This document shows, in pieces, positions 19,901-29,857 of a stretch of DNA of 64,000 nucleotides; the stretch's first letter is position 1, and every line of letters begins with the position of its first letter. Both the position numbers and the translations under genes were made by a program. Origin of the DNA: Bradyrhizobium barranii subsp. apii (GTDB taxonomy: Bacteria > Pseudomonadota > Alphaproteobacteria > Rhizobiales > Xanthobacteraceae); the NCBI RefSeq assembly GCF_011516635.5, contig NZ_CP096255.1:2292501-2356500 (forward strand), in the 5' to 3' direction. A model generated the notes under the pieces. It saw only the letters and a program-made list of their open reading frames with translations, was not told where the DNA came from and did not search any database.

Positions 19901-20185
19901 CATCGTCCCGAAATCGGGATTGACCGAGCCGTAGTCGGCGATGTCGTAGCCGTCGTCGCGTCCTGGCGATGGATAGAACGGCAACAGCCACAGCGCGGTG
20001 ACGCCGAGCTCCTGGAGATAGGGCAGCTTCTCGGTCAGTCCGGCGAAATCGCCGATGCCGTCATGGTTGCTGTCGGCAAACGCCTTGACGTGGAGCTGGT
20101 AGATGATGGCGTCCTTGTACCAGAGTTCATCCACGATCTCGGCTGCCTCGGCTTTTTGGGTGTCGACGGAAGACAAAACATTCAT
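16895..20185 (-). CDS. treS: Trehalose synthase fused to maltokinase (TreS-Mak)
   Basis: A 1096-residue two-domain protein. The N-terminal half is TreS, which interconverts maltose and trehalose: [18 protein letters not shown], nucleophile Asp218 in [10 protein letters not shown], acid/base Glu in [11 protein letters not shown] and [13 protein letters not shown]. The C-terminal part (about 620-1090) is a maltokinase that phosphorylates maltose to maltose-1-phosphate, with catalytic HGDFRLGQ and metal-binding DFDGDP. Most maltokinases I know read HGDxHLGQ and DFEGEP, so His is Arg here and Glu is Asp twice. The fusion feeds the GlgE pathway. It starts ten bases after the glgE stop. Confidence 0.95.
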   Translation of the reverse strand: MNVLSSVDTQKAEAAEIVDELWYKDAIIYQLHVKAFADSNHDGIGDFAGLTEKLPYLQELGVTALWLLPFYPSPGRDDGYDIADYGSVNPDFGTMKDFKRFIQEAQKRGLRVITELVVNHTSDQHKWFKRARRSHPGSSARNWYVWSDTDQKYQGTRIIFTDTEKSNWTWDHEAGAFYWHRFFSHQPDLNFDNPRVVSALIQVMKRWLDAGVDGFRLDAIPYLCERDGTNNENLPETHAIIKRLRQELDSYSKGKLLLAEANQWPEDVQEYFGRGDECHMAYHFPLMPRIYMAIAQEDRFPITDILRQTPDIPASCQWALFLRNHDELTLEMVTDVERDYLWTTYANDPRARINVGIRRRLAPLMDNDRRKIELMNSLLLSFPGTPIIYYGDEIGMGDNIYLGDRNGVRTPMQWSPDRNGGFSRCDPARLYAPLIMDPVYGYESVNVEAQSRSLSSLLSATKRLISVRKSTLAFGRGTMTFIRPANRAVLAYVRQYNDEVILCVANLSRAAQATELDLSPWKDRIPQEMLGRTRFPPIGEVPYMITLGPYGFYWFQLTERNKSEPVTPRAVPEFETLVVPVNSTWVSLARERGVFEHEVLPGFLSRTRWYPEQDPKQIKPTLTSAVPFCDIGDNRPWIAVFETPQQDATARYVLPMQIEWVRFDRERFNPKALAAVRQGAREGTLLDVATEQIFIGLFLRNLSQNLVVEENNLRLEFKATSRFADYIIKEPERIRAIEQSNSTALVDNQYVAKIYRQLKGGINPEIEIGSYLTDVAHFANTPALLGSVELVEGDRSSAVGVLHAYVENQGDGWAVTTGYLDRYIDEQRLAPMSEAPRETQEQAPYLHFMAQIGRRLAELHVALAAARPDDLAPEPIGPAQVERWASELKARAERIFERLADSRDGLRETDRPLIDQLVAVRATLPDHLNALLPSDIVGLNIRHHGDFRLGQILIVKDDIFIIDFDGDPRLPLADKRRKAPAARDVAGLIRSIELSVNTALSRALTGASDEQDRLATALGEWRERAAATFLNAYREAMTDRRLWPEDRQSAEGLLRFFLLDQAFDEVEYELSHRPEGLRAPLTGLLRILSNESEAHA

Positions 20186-20195
20186 GGCGTGATCC

Positions 20196-22142
20196 TTACG
20201 CCAGGCAGCGGAACAGCAGCGCCGGGTCGCGGTCGGGATCTATATGTAATTTGATCCCGCCCCATTCGATGCGGGACAGTTCGCCTGTGATGAGATTTTC
20301 GAGTGCGGTGACGTGGCGGTGTGCGCCGCCGGCGTCGATGGTGAGGTCGCCGAGCGGCAACCAGACTTCGCGGACATGGCCCGAGAGGGCGATGACCGCG
20401 ACGACGGTGTTGGCTGGATCGGCCGCCTCCTTGGCAAAGGCGATCGTCTCGCCGTCCTCGACGCCGAGGAAGCGCAAATTCTCCATTTGTTGAAGTGCGG
20501 CGTTATCGTTGCGGATGCGATTGAGCGCGGCGATGTAGGGCTTGATGTTGCCGGGCCGGTCCCAGTCGCGCGGCTTGATCTGGTATTTCTCGGAATCGAG
20601 ATATTCTTCGCGGCCGGGAATCGCGTCATGCTCCAGCAGCTCGAACCCGCTGTAGATGCCGTAACTGCCGGACAGCGTCGCGGCCAGCGCGACCCGCGAC
20701 TTGAACGCCCAGGGCTCGCCGCCCTGGAGATGATAGGGCAGCAGGTCGGGCGTGCTCACGAACAGGTTCGCCCGGTAGAAATCGCGCTCGGGATAGCGCG
20801 TCAGCTCGCCCAGATATTGCTCCAGCTCCCATTTCGCCGTGCGCCAGGGGAAATAGCTGAAGGACTGTGCAAAGCCGAGCTTGGCGAGGCCCTTCATCAG
20901 CTTCGGCCGCGCGAAGGTCTTGGAGAACAGGATCACCTCGGGATGGCGGCGGCGGATGTCGCTGATCAGCCACTCCCAGAACGGAAGCGGCGCGGTGTCG
21001 TGATTGTCGATGGCGAAGATGGTGACGCCGTGGTCGATCCAGAACAGCATGGCATCGCGAAACGCGTTCCACAGCCCGGCCCTGTCGACGGAGGCGAAAT
21101 CGGGGACGACGATGTCCGAATAGGGATCATCCGCCGTCCGCACCGAGCGATCCGGCCGCCATTTGAACCATTCCGGATGCTGCGTCAGCCAGGGATGGTC
21201 CGGCGAGCATTGAACGGCGAAGTCGAGCGCGAGCTCGAGGCCGTATTCGAGACAGGTCGCGACCAGCGCGCGGAAATCCTCGATCGTGCCGAGCTCGGGA
21301 TGCAGTGCATCGTGCCCGCCCTCGGCCGTGCCGATCGCATAGGGCGAGCCGGGATCGCCTTCGGTCGCCACCGGCGCATTGTTGCGGCCCTTGCGGCGGG
21401 TGCGGCCAATGGGGTGGATGGGCGTGAAGTAGAGCACGTCAAAGCCCATCGCGGCGATGTCGGGCACGCGCGCGATGCAGTCACGCAGCGTGCCATGCCG
21501 GCCGGGACTCTGGCTCTGGCTGCGCGGCATCATCTGATACCAGGCGCCGAAGCGCGCTTTGTCGCGGTCGACGATCAGCGGGAAGTTCTGCGAGCGGGTC
21601 AGGTCGGGCCGCGACTGGCTCTCGGCCATGGCCGCGCCGAGATCGGCTGCAAGCAGCGAGCCAACATCGCCGGTCTGAAGATAATCCTCGCATTGCTTCA
21701 CGATGACCGCCGCGGCGTCCTGCCGGGCGCCATGTGCCTTGGTCAGGAGGCCGGCGCCCTCGATCGCGTCGAGGCTGACGTCCGCGCCGGCGCGTCGCTT
21801 GCGTTCGACCCCGTGCGACCAGGTGGCGAATTCGTCGGTCCATGCTTCGATCGCATAGACATATTGGCCGGGCTCGACGGGGGTGAACGCGCCGGACCAG
21901 CGGTCATTGCCGTGATGGATCATCGGCTCGCTCCGCCATTCTCGGTCCTGCTCTCCTCGCCAGATCAGCGCGGCACCGATCACCGCGTCGCCGTCGCGAT
22001 AAATGTCGGCCCAGATGTCGACCCGTTCGCCCGCAATCCGCTTCACGGCGAAACGGCCGCTGTCGATCGAGGGATAGATATCTTCGATGAGGAAAGCGCC
22101 GCCGGCTGCGGCACTCTCGACAGTTTGAATTGTCTTGTTCAC
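20196..22142 (-). CDS. glgE: GlgE-like maltosyltransferase with altered active site
   Basis: A 648-residue GH13_3 protein from a GTG start; family function is to add maltose from maltose-1-phosphate onto alpha-1,4-glucan. The N-terminal DUF3416 sandwich starts at [34 protein letters not shown] and [12 protein letters not shown], which line the phosphate site in known structures, are kept. The nucleophile is Asp379 ([14 protein letters not shown]) and the third acid is Asp466. The acid/base Glu of LAEAFTRP is Lys408 here ([10 protein letters not shown]), 29 residues after the nucleophile as in Streptomyces GlgE. The ORF could extend to 22334, but that would leave 12 bases to malQ, so the internal GTG is preferred. 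Confidence 0.85.
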   Translation of the reverse strand: MNKTIQTVESAAAGGAFLIEDIYPSIDSGRFAVKRIAGERVDIWADIYRDGDAVIGAALIWRGEQDREWRSEPMIHHGNDRWSGAFTPVEPGQYVYAIEAWTDEFATWSHGVERKRRAGADVSLDAIEGAGLLTKAHGARQDAAAVIVKQCEDYLQTGDVGSLLAADLGAAMAESQSRPDLTRSQNFPLIVDRDKARFGAWYQMMPRSQSQSPGRHGTLRDCIARVPDIAAMGFDVLYFTPIHPIGRTRRKGRNNAPVATEGDPGSPYAIGTAEGGHDALHPELGTIEDFRALVATCLEYGLELALDFAVQCSPDHPWLTQHPEWFKWRPDRSVRTADDPYSDIVVPDFASVDRAGLWNAFRDAMLFWIDHGVTIFAIDNHDTAPLPFWEWLISDIRRRHPEVILFSKTFARPKLMKGLAKLGFAQSFSYFPWRTAKWELEQYLGELTRYPERDFYRANLFVSTPDLLPYHLQGGEPWAFKSRVALAATLSGSYGIYSGFELLEHDAIPGREEYLDSEKYQIKPRDWDRPGNIKPYIAALNRIRNDNAALQQMENLRFLGVEDGETIAFAKEAADPANTVVAVIALSGHVREVWLPLGDLTIDAGGAHRHVTALENLITGELSRIEWGGIKLHIDPDRDPALLFRCLA

Positions 22143-22233
22143 GGTGATGCCATTGACAAGAAAGCAGGAGCCCGTTTCCCTTGTCGGGAACCTACGCTTG
22201 ATACCAATATAGAAAGCCGCTTGTGTGTCATTG

Positions 22234-22247
22234 GTTCCCTTGGGAAC
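22234..22247. promoter_or_regulatory. GTTCCC-TT-GGGAAC inverted repeat between glgE and malQ
   Basis: A 12-base perfect inverted repeat with a TT centre in the divergent glgE/malQ spacer. Each arm carries GGAAC, the EcfG -35 element, pointing outwards. The plus-strand arm has a good -10 (AGTT); the minus-strand arm has only CTTT at 17 bases. It may also be an operator. Confidence 0.45.
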
Positions 22248-22268
22248 GGCAGGCACGGTCTGCGAGTT
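22243..22268 (+). promoter_or_regulatory. Candidate EcfG-type promoter for malQ
   Basis: GGAAC at 22243-22247, 17-base spacer, AGTT at 22265-22268. One mismatch from the EcfG consensus; 78 bases before the malQ ATG. Confidence 0.4.
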
Positions 22269-22346
22269 AGCCCCGACTAACCTCTTCCACGACCTCGTTA
22301 AATTCCCTGCCCCCGGCCGGATGACGGCCTGCAAGCTGCGTGCCGA

Positions 22347-24307
22347 ATGGATCTTTTAGCTCAAGCCCGGATCAAGGGCGTTCAGTCCGAATTCGTCGAT
22401 GCCCTCGGAAAGCTGCGGGTCACCGATCCCGTGGCCCTCAAATCCATCCTCGAGGCCCTGCCGGAGAAGCGGGTTTACCGCTTCGTCGGCGGGCCCGTGG
22501 TGGTGCGCGCCCTGGGACATCCGCGCACCGAATTGACGACAATCGGCGCGCCGCCGCTGCAATGGACATTGCGCGCAAACGGCAATGTGATCGCGCAAGG
22601 CGAGACCCACGAGCCTGTGATCGCCTGGCCCGCCGGCCTGCCGCTCGGTTATCACCGGTTGACGCTGACCGATGCCAAGGGTGTTGCGGAAGAGGTGCCG
22701 ATGATCGTGGCGCCCGAACGCGCCTTCGGCGGCGATTTAGCCCGAGGCTGGTTGCTCGCCGTGCAGCTCTACAGCGTCCGCTCGGAGCGCAATTGGGGCA
22801 TCGGCGATTTCACCGACCTCGCCGATCTCGTCCGGCTCGCCAGGCAGCTCGGCGCCGATGGCGTCGGGCTCAATCCGCTGCATGTCCTGTTCGACAACCA
22901 CCCCGCCGATTGCAGCCCCTATTCGCCGAACAGCCGGCTGTTTCTCAACCCGCTCTATATCGACGTCGAGGCGATCCCGGAATTTTCCGCCGACCTCGTC
23001 CCCGACGCGGCTGCGACCACCGCGCGGCTGCGCGAAGGCGATCGCGTGCCCTATGCGGACATGGCGGCGCTGAAATGGCTCGGCCTGCGCGCCGCCTACA
23101 ACAGTTTCGTGACAAGCGCGAGCGAGGCGCGCCGCAAGGAATTCGACGCCTTCCGCGCGGACCGCGCGCCGCTGTTGTCCCGCTTTGCCTGCTTCGAGGT
23201 GCTGCGGCATCGCTTCACCGGGCCTTGGTGGGAATGGCCGCAAGAGTGGCAGCAGCCGGATGAAGCCAAATGCGCCGAGCTCCGCAACGGTCCCGACAAG
23301 CGTGAGGTCGAGTTCGTCGAATTCGTGCAATGGACGGCCGATAGCCAATTGCATGCCGCCAAGGAATTGGCCGGCCAGCTCGGCATGCGCGTCGGGCTCT
23401 ATCTCGACGCGCCGTCGGCGTGCAGTCCAACGGCTTCGACGCCTGGAACGAGCAGATGGCGATTTCGCGCCATCTTGCCGTCGGCGCGCCGCCCGACGTG
23501 CTCAACACCGTCGGGCAGGATTGGGGCCTTGCCGGCTTCAATGCCGGTGGTCTGGAGGCGCAATCCTTCGTGCCGTTCGCCGACATGCTGGCCGCCTCGA
23601 TGCGCCATGCCGGCGCGATCCGGCTCGATCACGTGCTTGGCTTGAAACGGCTGTATCTGGTGCCGCGCGGCTTCAAGCCGGACAACGGCGCCTATGTGCA
23701 GATGCCGTTCGAGGCGCTGCTCGGCGCCGTGGTGCGCGAGAGCGCGGCGCACAAATGCATCGTGATCGGCGAGGACCTCGGCACCGTCCCGGAAGGTTTC
23801 CGCGAGACGATGCAGGATTTCGGCATCTGGTCCTACCTCGTCATGATGTTCGAGCGCGACGATGCCGGCCGCTTCCGCAATGCCGACCATTACCGGCCCA
23901 ATGCGCTGGTCACGCTGAACACGCATGATCTGTGCACCTATGCCGGCTGGCGCTCCTTCGGCGATCTCAAGATGAAGCGCTCGCTCGGGCTCGACTCCGG
24001 CGAGAACGACCAGGCGCGCTGGGATGCGCTCGGCAGGCTCGACGAGATCCTGCGCCAGAACGGCATCAACGCCAACGATCTCTATTCGGTGCTCGCCTTC
24101 CTGTCGCGGACGCCGTCGCGTCTGCTGGCGGTGTCGCTGGAGGATCTGCTCGGCGTGATTGACCAGCCCAACATTCCCGGTACGATCGACGAGCATCCGA
24201 ACTGGCGCCAGCGCCTGCCGGTGGCGCTCGACAAGATCGCCGCCAAGGTCGATGTTACGGCCTTGAAGGCGGCGACGCGGGAACGCTCGTTGACCGGCGG
24301 GAGTTGA
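22347..24307 (+). pseudogene. malQ: 4-alpha-glucanotransferase MalQ, frameshifted
   Basis: Amylomaltase (GH77), which moves alpha-1,4-glucan segments between maltodextrins. The first frame runs from 22347 and is MalQ-like to residue 354, with LYSVRSERNWGIGDFTDLAD and NPLHVLFDNHP. It then leaves the family. The next frame resumes exactly at VGVQSNGFDAWNEQMAI and continues to 24307 with IRLDHVLGLKRLYLVPRG (nucleophile) and GEDLGTVPEGF (acid/base). Inserting one base after 23409 (reading GTC for Val) restores LDVAVGVQSNG and a 653-residue protein of normal length. Everything else looks intact, so this is either a read error or a fresh null allele. No slippery sequence is visible. Confidence 0.9.
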
Positions 24308-24337
24308 AACGGCGGATTTTCCGGGGCTCGTGACACA

Positions 24338-26145
24338 TTGGCTCAGAGGATCGAGGACTATGCGCTGATCGGCGATTGCGAGACCGCAGCGCTGGTCGGG
24401 CGCGACGGCTCGATCGACTGGCTGTGCTGGCCGGCCTTCGATTCCGATGCCTGCTTTGCCGCGATCCTCGGCACGCACAAGAACGGCCGCTGGCTGATCG
24501 CGCCGGGCGAAGACACGACCTCCATCTCGCGCCGCTATCTCGGCAACACCCTCATCCTCGAAACGCGCTTCGAGACCAGGAGCGGCGCCGTTGCGCTGAT
24601 CGACTTCATGCCGCCGCGCGGCAAGGCCTCCGACATCGTGCGGCTGGTCCGCGGCCTCACGGGCACGGTGAAGATGCGGATGGAGCTCGTCATCCGCTTC
24701 GGCTTCGGCGTCGACATTCCCTGGGTGCGACGCATCGACCATTCGCTGCTGGCGATCGCCGGCCAGGACATGACGGTGCTTCGCACCCCGGTGGAGACCC
24801 GCGGCGAGGATCTGACCACGGTCTCCGACTTCGACGTGAAGGCCGGTGAGACGGTGCCGTTCGTGCTGACCTACGGCCCCTCGCATCTCGATCCGCCCGC
24901 GCCGATCGATCCGGAGATCGCCTTCCAGGAGACAGAGAAATTCTGGAACGAATGGTGCAGCCGCTGCACCCGCGACGGCGAATATCACGATCTGATCGTA
25001 CGCTCGCTGATCACGCTGAAGGCGCTGACCTTCGCCCCCACCGGCGGCATCGTCGCGGCGCCCACCACCTCGTTGCCGGAAAAGCTCGGCGGCGCCAGGA
25101 ATTGGGATTACCGCTTCTGCTGGTTGCGCGATGCGACCTTCACGCTGCTGGCGCTGATGAACTCGGGTTACACCGAGGAAGCGTTGGCCTGGCACAATTG
25201 GCTGCTGCGCGCGGCGGCAGGCTCGCCGGCGGACATGCAGATCATGTACGGCATCTGGGGCCAGCGGCGTCTGCTGGAATGGGAAGCGGGCTGGCTCGAC
25301 GGTTATGAGGGCGCCCAACCGGTGCGCGTCGGCAACGCCGCGCATGCGCAGCTCCAGCTCCAGCTCGACGTCTACGGCGAACTGATCGACGCCTTCCACC
25401 AGTCCGCATGGCGAAGCTGAAGCTCGACGACGAGACGACCTGGGCGCTGGAATGCGCCGTGCTCAACCATCTCGCCGAGGTCTGGGACCATCCCGACAAC
25501 GGCATCTGGGAGCTGCGTGGACAGCCGAAGCACTACGTGTTCTCCAAGGTCATGACCTGGGTCGCCTTCGACCGCGGCATCAAGAGCGCCGAGACCTTTG
25601 GCTTCAAGGCGCCGCTCCTACATTGGCGTGCCCTGCGCGAAGCCATTCATCGCGATGTCTGCAACAAGGGATTTGACGCGGAGGAGAATGCCTTCGTCGA
25701 CTTCTATGGTTCAAAGCTGCTTGATGCCAGTGTGCTGCTGCTGCCGGCCGTCGGCTTCCTGCCGCCATCGGACCCGCGCATTCGGGGCACCATCGCCGCC
25801 GTCGAGAAACACATGATGCGCGACGGTTTTGTGCTGCGCCACGATCCACGCGAAGTGTCCGAGGAGACGCAGCCGATCGAGGGTGCGTTCCTGGCGTGCA
25901 GCCTGTGGCTGGCCGATGCGCATGTGCTGGCGGGTGATCTCGACAAGGCGCAAGCCTTGCTCGATCGCGTGGTCGGCATCGCGAACGACGTCGGCCTCTT
26001 GGCCGAAGAATATGATTCAGGCGCCCAACGCCAGACCGGCAATTTCCCGCAGGCCTTGACCCACATCGCGCTGATCAACACCGCGCACAATCTCTCGGCC
26101 GCGAGGCAGGAGAGCGAGAAGCCGGCGGTTCAGCGGTCGAAGTAA
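24338..26145 (+). pseudogene. GH15 glucoamylase/trehalase-like enzyme, frameshifted
   Basis: Six-hairpin GH15 hydrolase, likely acting on trehalose or alpha-glucans; family members include mycobacterial trehalase and bacterial glucoamylases, so the substrate is not settled. Starts at TTG 24338 (MAQRIEDYALIGDCETAALV), 30 bases after malQ. The N-terminal beta domain is followed by RNWDYRFCWLRDATFTLLAL. The frame ends at 25420, while the next frame picks up at MAKLKLDDETTWALE and runs to 26145 with EEYDSGAQRQTGNFPQALTH, the second catalytic region. One missing C near 25405 (TCCGC for TCCCGC) accounts for the break and would give HQSRMAKLKLDD and 602 residues. Confidence 0.88.
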
Positions 26146-26201
26146 GGGGGGAGGGAACGCACCTCCGTCGCGGCGTCAGTCGAGTCTCATCTCATCAGAT
26201 C

Positions 26202-27014
26202 TCAGCCCACCCCGTTCCGCTTCAAAATCACCTCCATCGCCTCCGCGAAGCCGTCCTGTTCGTTGGTTGCGGTGACGTGGGTGGCCTGGTCCTTGACGCT
26301 GTCGGTGGCATTGCCCATGGCGATCGAGGTGCCGCTGACGCGGAACATCGCAAGGTCGTTCTGCATGTCGCCGATGGTGGCGACCGCGTCGGTGGAAATC
26401 CCAAGGCGCTTGGCCATGGCTTGCACGAAGGTGCCCTTGTCGAAGCCGGGCGGGGTGATGTCGAGATAATAGGTCTGCGAGCGCACCGCGGTGGCCGCGC
26501 TGCCGAGCGCCTCCTGCATCGCCTTCTCGCAACGCTCCAGGCCGGCGGCATCGGCGCTGGCGCCGACGATCTTGCAGGCGCTCGCAAGGTACGGCGAAAA
26601 ATCCGTTACGATGGTGGGATCGGAGCGGATCGTGTGCTGCTCGTGCGCGACGTATTTACCATCAGGGTTGTCGATCAGCCATTTGTCGGTGGTGAAGAGC
26701 CAGATGTCGGCGCCGAACTCCCGGAGGATCTGCAAGGACCGCTCGGCGGCGCTCGCCGGGATCAGGTGCTGCTCGACCGGATGCATCTCGGGATCGACGA
26801 TCGAGGAGCCGTTGAACGGGCCGATCGGCAGCCAGAGCGCCAGCGGCTCGACCAGGAACCGCATGCCGATCGCGGGGCGGCTGGAGGTGATGGTGAAGCC
26901 GATGCCGGCCTTGTGCAGCCGCTGGACCGCGGACCGCGCGCGCTCCGTCAGCGTCTTGTCCTTGGTCAGCAACGTGCCGTCGACGTCGGAGACGACCAGT
27001 GAGATTTTCGTCAT
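26202..27014 (-). CDS. Cof-type HAD-IIB family hydrolase
   Basis: A 270-residue haloacid dehalogenase-fold phosphatase. Motif I is VVSDVDGTLL with Asp10 and Asp12; motif II lies in FTITSSRPAIG; the C-terminal motif is ATIGDMQNDLAMF. The large type IIB cap fills the middle. Such enzymes hydrolyse sugar phosphates or related metabolites; the exact substrate cannot be read from sequence. It lies 25 bases after the gntK stop at the end of the zwf-pgl-gntK run, which makes a sugar-phosphate substrate reasonable. Confidence 0.88.
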   Translation of the reverse strand: MTKISLVVSDVDGTLLTKDKTLTERARSAVQRLHKAGIGFTITSSRPAIGMRFLVEPLALWLPIGPFNGSSIVDPEMHPVEQHLIPASAAERSLQILREFGADIWLFTTDKWLIDNPDGKYVAHEQHTIRSDPTIVTDFSPYLASACKIVGASADAAGLERCEKAMQEALGSAATAVRSQTYYLDITPPGFDKGTFVQAMAKRLGISTDAVATIGDMQNDLAMFRVSGTSIAMGNATDSVKDQATHVTATNEQDGFAEAMEVILKRNGVG

Positions 27015-27039
27015 GGCAGGACCTCAGGGTTTGTCGGCC

Positions 27040-27570
27040 TCAGCGTTTCGCCCCGCTCAGCTTCAATTGCCGGACCACGCCGTCCACGATCGCCTCGACA
27101 GATTCGTCGATCGAGACGGTGACGACGTGCTCGCCGGCCTCGGGCGGCTCCAGCGTCGTGAATTGGCTCGTCAGCAGTCCGGGCGGCATGAAATGGCCCT
27201 TGCGTTGCGCGAGGCGGGCGGCGATCAGCTCCTTGGTGCCCCTCAGGAAGACGAAGCGGACGTCGTCGCGTCCGCGCAGCAGCACGTCGCGATAGGTGTG
27301 CTTCAGCGCCGAGCAGGCGATGATCACGTGCTCGCCCTTGTCGCAAACCCGGTCGATCTCGTCGGCGATGGCGTTGAGCCAGGGCCAGCGGTCCTCGTCG
27401 GTGAGGGGATGGCCCGCCCGCATCTTCTCGACATTGCTGGCTGGGTGAAAGCTGTCGCCGTCCTCGAAACGCCAGCCGAGCCGCTGCCCGAGCGCCTCCG
27501 CAACCGTACTCTTGCCTGAACCCGACACGCCCATCACGATCAACGCACAAGGTGCTTCAACGCCCGCCAC
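27040..27570 (-). CDS. gntK: Gluconokinase
   Basis: P-loop kinase of 176 residues that makes 6-phosphogluconate from gluconate. Walker A GVSGSGKST at residues 14-22, then DGDSFHPASNVEKMRAGHPL, ACSALKHTYRDVLR-like region and GHFMPPGLLTSQFTTLE, all typical of GntK. The ORF extends 29 codons further upstream, but the GTG at 27570 is preferred: it has GGAGGGAATTC just before it and begins at the usual N-terminus. It overlaps the end of pgl by 14 bases. PQQ made by the pqq genes at 51-55 kb could support periplasmic gluconate production feeding this enzyme (inference). Confidence 0.92.
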   Translation of the reverse strand: MAGVEAPCALIVMGVSGSGKSTVAEALGQRLGWRFEDGDSFHPASNVEKMRAGHPLTDEDRWPWLNAIADEIDRVCDKGEHVIIACSALKHTYRDVLLRGRDDVRFVFLRGTKELIAARLAQRKGHFMPPGLLTSQFTTLEPPEAGEHVVTVSIDESVEAIVDGVVRQLKLSGAKR

Positions 27571-28306
27571 GAATTCCCTCCGGAAGCGCGGCCTGGTCGA
27601 CCAGCCAGACGGTCTCACCATTCGAGCGCGCGCGTACAGCCGGCAGAGTCTCGCCATTGAGCAGGCGCGTCAAGATCGGCTGCTTGTCGTGCCCGGCAAT
27701 CTCGAACAGCATTTCGCGGCAGGAGGCCAAGGCGGGCAGGGTCAGCGACACCCGCGGCACGAACGGCGCGACATTGGCCTTGGGGACGCCGACCACCCAG
27801 CGTGCGGTCTCCTCGATCGCGGGGTAGCCGGGGAAGAGCGAGGCGGTGTGGCCGTCCGGGCCCGCGCCCATCAGGACCATGTCGAACAGCGGCCGTGCCG
27901 GATCGAGGTTTTCGGCGCCGTAGAAGGACTGAAGCTCGCGCGCATAGGCCTCGGCACCCGCTTCGGGGCTTTCAGCCGTGGTCGGGATCGGGTGAATATG
28001 CCCGGACGGCGCATTGCGGTCGAGAAAGGTCGCGCGCGCGACTGCCATGTTGTTGAGGGGATCGCTCGAAGGCACGAAACGCTCGTCACCGATGAACCAG
28101 TGCACGCGGTCCCACGGGATCTTGCCGCGATACGCCTCGCTGCCGAGCAATTGATAGAGCTTCTTCGGGCTGGAGCCGCCGGTGAGGCAGATCGCGATCC
28201 GCCCGGGATTGGCTGATATCCGCGCCATCACCCGTTCGGCTGCGGCCTGCGCCAGCGCCTCGGCATCGGCCTCGACGATCAGCTTCGGCTGGTCGGCCGC
28301 TGCCAT
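27557..28306 (-). CDS. pgl: 6-phosphogluconolactonase
   Basis: A 249-residue DevB-type lactonase that hydrolyses 6-phosphogluconolactone, the second step of the oxidative pentose phosphate and Entner-Doudoroff pathways. It shows ICLTGGSSPKKLYQLL, VHWFIGDERFVPSSDPLNN and LMGAGPDGHTASLFPG, the conserved family signatures. The ATG shares its A with the zwf TGA (TGATG); a GTG one codon earlier (28309) is possible. Tight coupling with zwf upstream and gntK downstream. Confidence 0.95.
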   Translation of the reverse strand: MAAADQPKLIVEADAEALAQAAAERVMARISANPGRIAICLTGGSSPKKLYQLLGSEAYRGKIPWDRVHWFIGDERFVPSSDPLNNMAVARATFLDRNAPSGHIHPIPTTAESPEAGAEAYARELQSFYGAENLDPARPLFDMVLMGAGPDGHTASLFPGYPAIEETARWVVGVPKANVAPFVPRVSLTLPALASCREMLFEIAGHDKQPILTRLLNGETLPAVRARSNGETVWLVDQAALPEGIRGGR

Positions 28307-29817
28307 CACGTAAACTTCCGCCAGCTTCGCCCGTCGCGCCGGAGCAGCTCATCGGCGCAGGCGGGGCCGTCGCTGCCGGCGGAGTAGGTCTCGATGCCGT
28401 TGGTGCCTTCACTTTTCCAGGCGTCCAGGAACGGCTGCACCGCCTGCCATCCGGCCTCGATGCCGTCGGCGCGCTGGAACAGGATGTTGTCGCCGATCAT
28501 GCAGTCGTAGATCAGCGTCTCGTAGCCGGTCGAGGGGTCGGCGCGGAAATAGTCGCCGTAGCGGAATTTCATCTCGACGCCGTCGATGGTGATGCTCGGC
28601 CCCGGAATCTTGGCGTTGAACTGCAGCTCGATGGTCTCGGTCGGCGCGATGCCGATGGTGAGGAAGTTCTGCGACAGGCGGTCGACATCCGTGCCTGAGA
28701 ACATCGACAGCGGCGCCTGCTTGAACTTGATCGCCACTTCCGTGCGCTTGTGGCCGAGCGCCTTGCCGGTGCGCAGATAGAACGGCACGCCGGCCCAGCG
28801 CCAATTGTCGATCATCAGCTTCAGCGCGACGAAGGTCTCGGTGGTGCTGCCGGGCTTGACGTCCTCGGTCTTGCGATAGTCCGTGATCTCGTCGTCGCCG
28901 ATGCGGCCGGCGAGATATTGCGCGCGCACCGAATTCTTCAGCGCCTCTTCCCGGGTCGGCTCCTGGATCGACGTCAGCACGTCGGCCTTTTCGGAGCGCA
29001 CGGAATGCGCATCGAACCGCGCCGGCGGCTCCATCGCGACCAGCGACATCAGCTGGAACAGATGGTTCGGCACCATGTCGCGCAGTGCGCCGGTGGCATC
29101 GTAGAAGCCGCCGCGATGGCCGACGCCGAGCTTCTCCTCCACGGTGATCTGGATGTGATCGATATGGTTGCGATTCCAGATCGGCTCGAACATGCCGTTG
29201 GCAAAGCGCAGCACCAGGATGTTCTGCACCGTCTCCTTGCCGAGATAATGATCGATCCGGTAGATCTGGTGCTCGTCCATGATCTTCAAGAGCTCGGCAT
29301 TCAGCGCCTTGGCTGACGCGAGATCGGTGCCGAACGGCTTTTCGATTACGAGCCGACGCCAGGCGCCGTTCTCCTTCATCATGCCGGTGCGGCCGAGCTC
29401 GCGCGCAGTCGGCGCGAACGCGGCAGGCGGCGTTGCCAGATAGAACAGTCGGTTGCCGCCGGTGTCCTGCGCGCATTCCAGCGAATCCAGATGCGCGCGC
29501 AAGCGGTCGAAGGACGGGGGATCCTTCGGATCGGCCTCGACGAAGGTCACGCATTCCAGCAGCTTTCGGGCGATGTCGTCGTCCACGGGACGGGTCGCGA
29601 ACTGGCGCAGGCCCTTCAACAGGCTGTCGCGCAGCTCGTCATCCGACTGACGGTTGCGGGCCACGCCGACGACGCAGAACTTCTCCGGCAGCAGGTGCTC
29701 GGCGGCGAGATTGTAGAGCGACGGCATCACCAGCCGATGGGTGAGGTCACCGGTCGCGCCAAAGATGACGAAGGCGCAATTTTCGGGCTTGCGCTTGGCC
29801 TGCGGGTCTTTTGTCAC
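28306..29817 (-). CDS. zwf: Glucose-6-phosphate 1-dehydrogenase
   Basis: A 503-residue NADP-linked dehydrogenase that oxidises glucose-6-phosphate to the lactone. Cofactor motif VIFGATGDLTHR (17-28), substrate-binding and catalytic RIDHYLGKE at 187-195, and the long C-terminal domain with WAGVPFYLRTGKAL. Length and motifs are canonical. It is 40 bases downstream of gnd and coupled to pgl. The N-terminal Lys/Arg-rich stretch (8-11) precedes the Rossmann fold and is not a signal peptide. Confidence 0.97.
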   Translation of the reverse strand: MTKDPQAKRKPENCAFVIFGATGDLTHRLVMPSLYNLAAEHLLPEKFCVVGVARNRQSDDELRDSLLKGLRQFATRPVDDDIARKLLECVTFVEADPKDPPSFDRLRAHLDSLECAQDTGGNRLFYLATPPAAFAPTARELGRTGMMKENGAWRRLVIEKPFGTDLASAKALNAELLKIMDEHQIYRIDHYLGKETVQNILVLRFANGMFEPIWNRNHIDHIQITVEEKLGVGHRGGFYDATGALRDMVPNHLFQLMSLVAMEPPARFDAHSVRSEKADVLTSIQEPTREEALKNSVRAQYLAGRIGDDEITDYRKTEDVKPGSTTETFVALKLMIDNWRWAGVPFYLRTGKALGHKRTEVAIKFKQAPLSMFSGTDVDRLSQNFLTIGIAPTETIELQFNAKIPGPSITIDGVEMKFRYGDYFRADPSTGYETLIYDCMIGDNILFQRADGIEAGWQAVQPFLDAWKSEGTNGIETYSAGSDGPACADELLRRDGRSWRKFT

Positions 29818-29857
29818 GAATGATCGGCCTTCGCTCTGTTACTTGTTACTTCGGCTC

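Noticed and set aside
23403..23425. Programmed frameshift in malQ
   Set aside because: No slippery heptamer or downstream structure; a deletion explains the data more simply.
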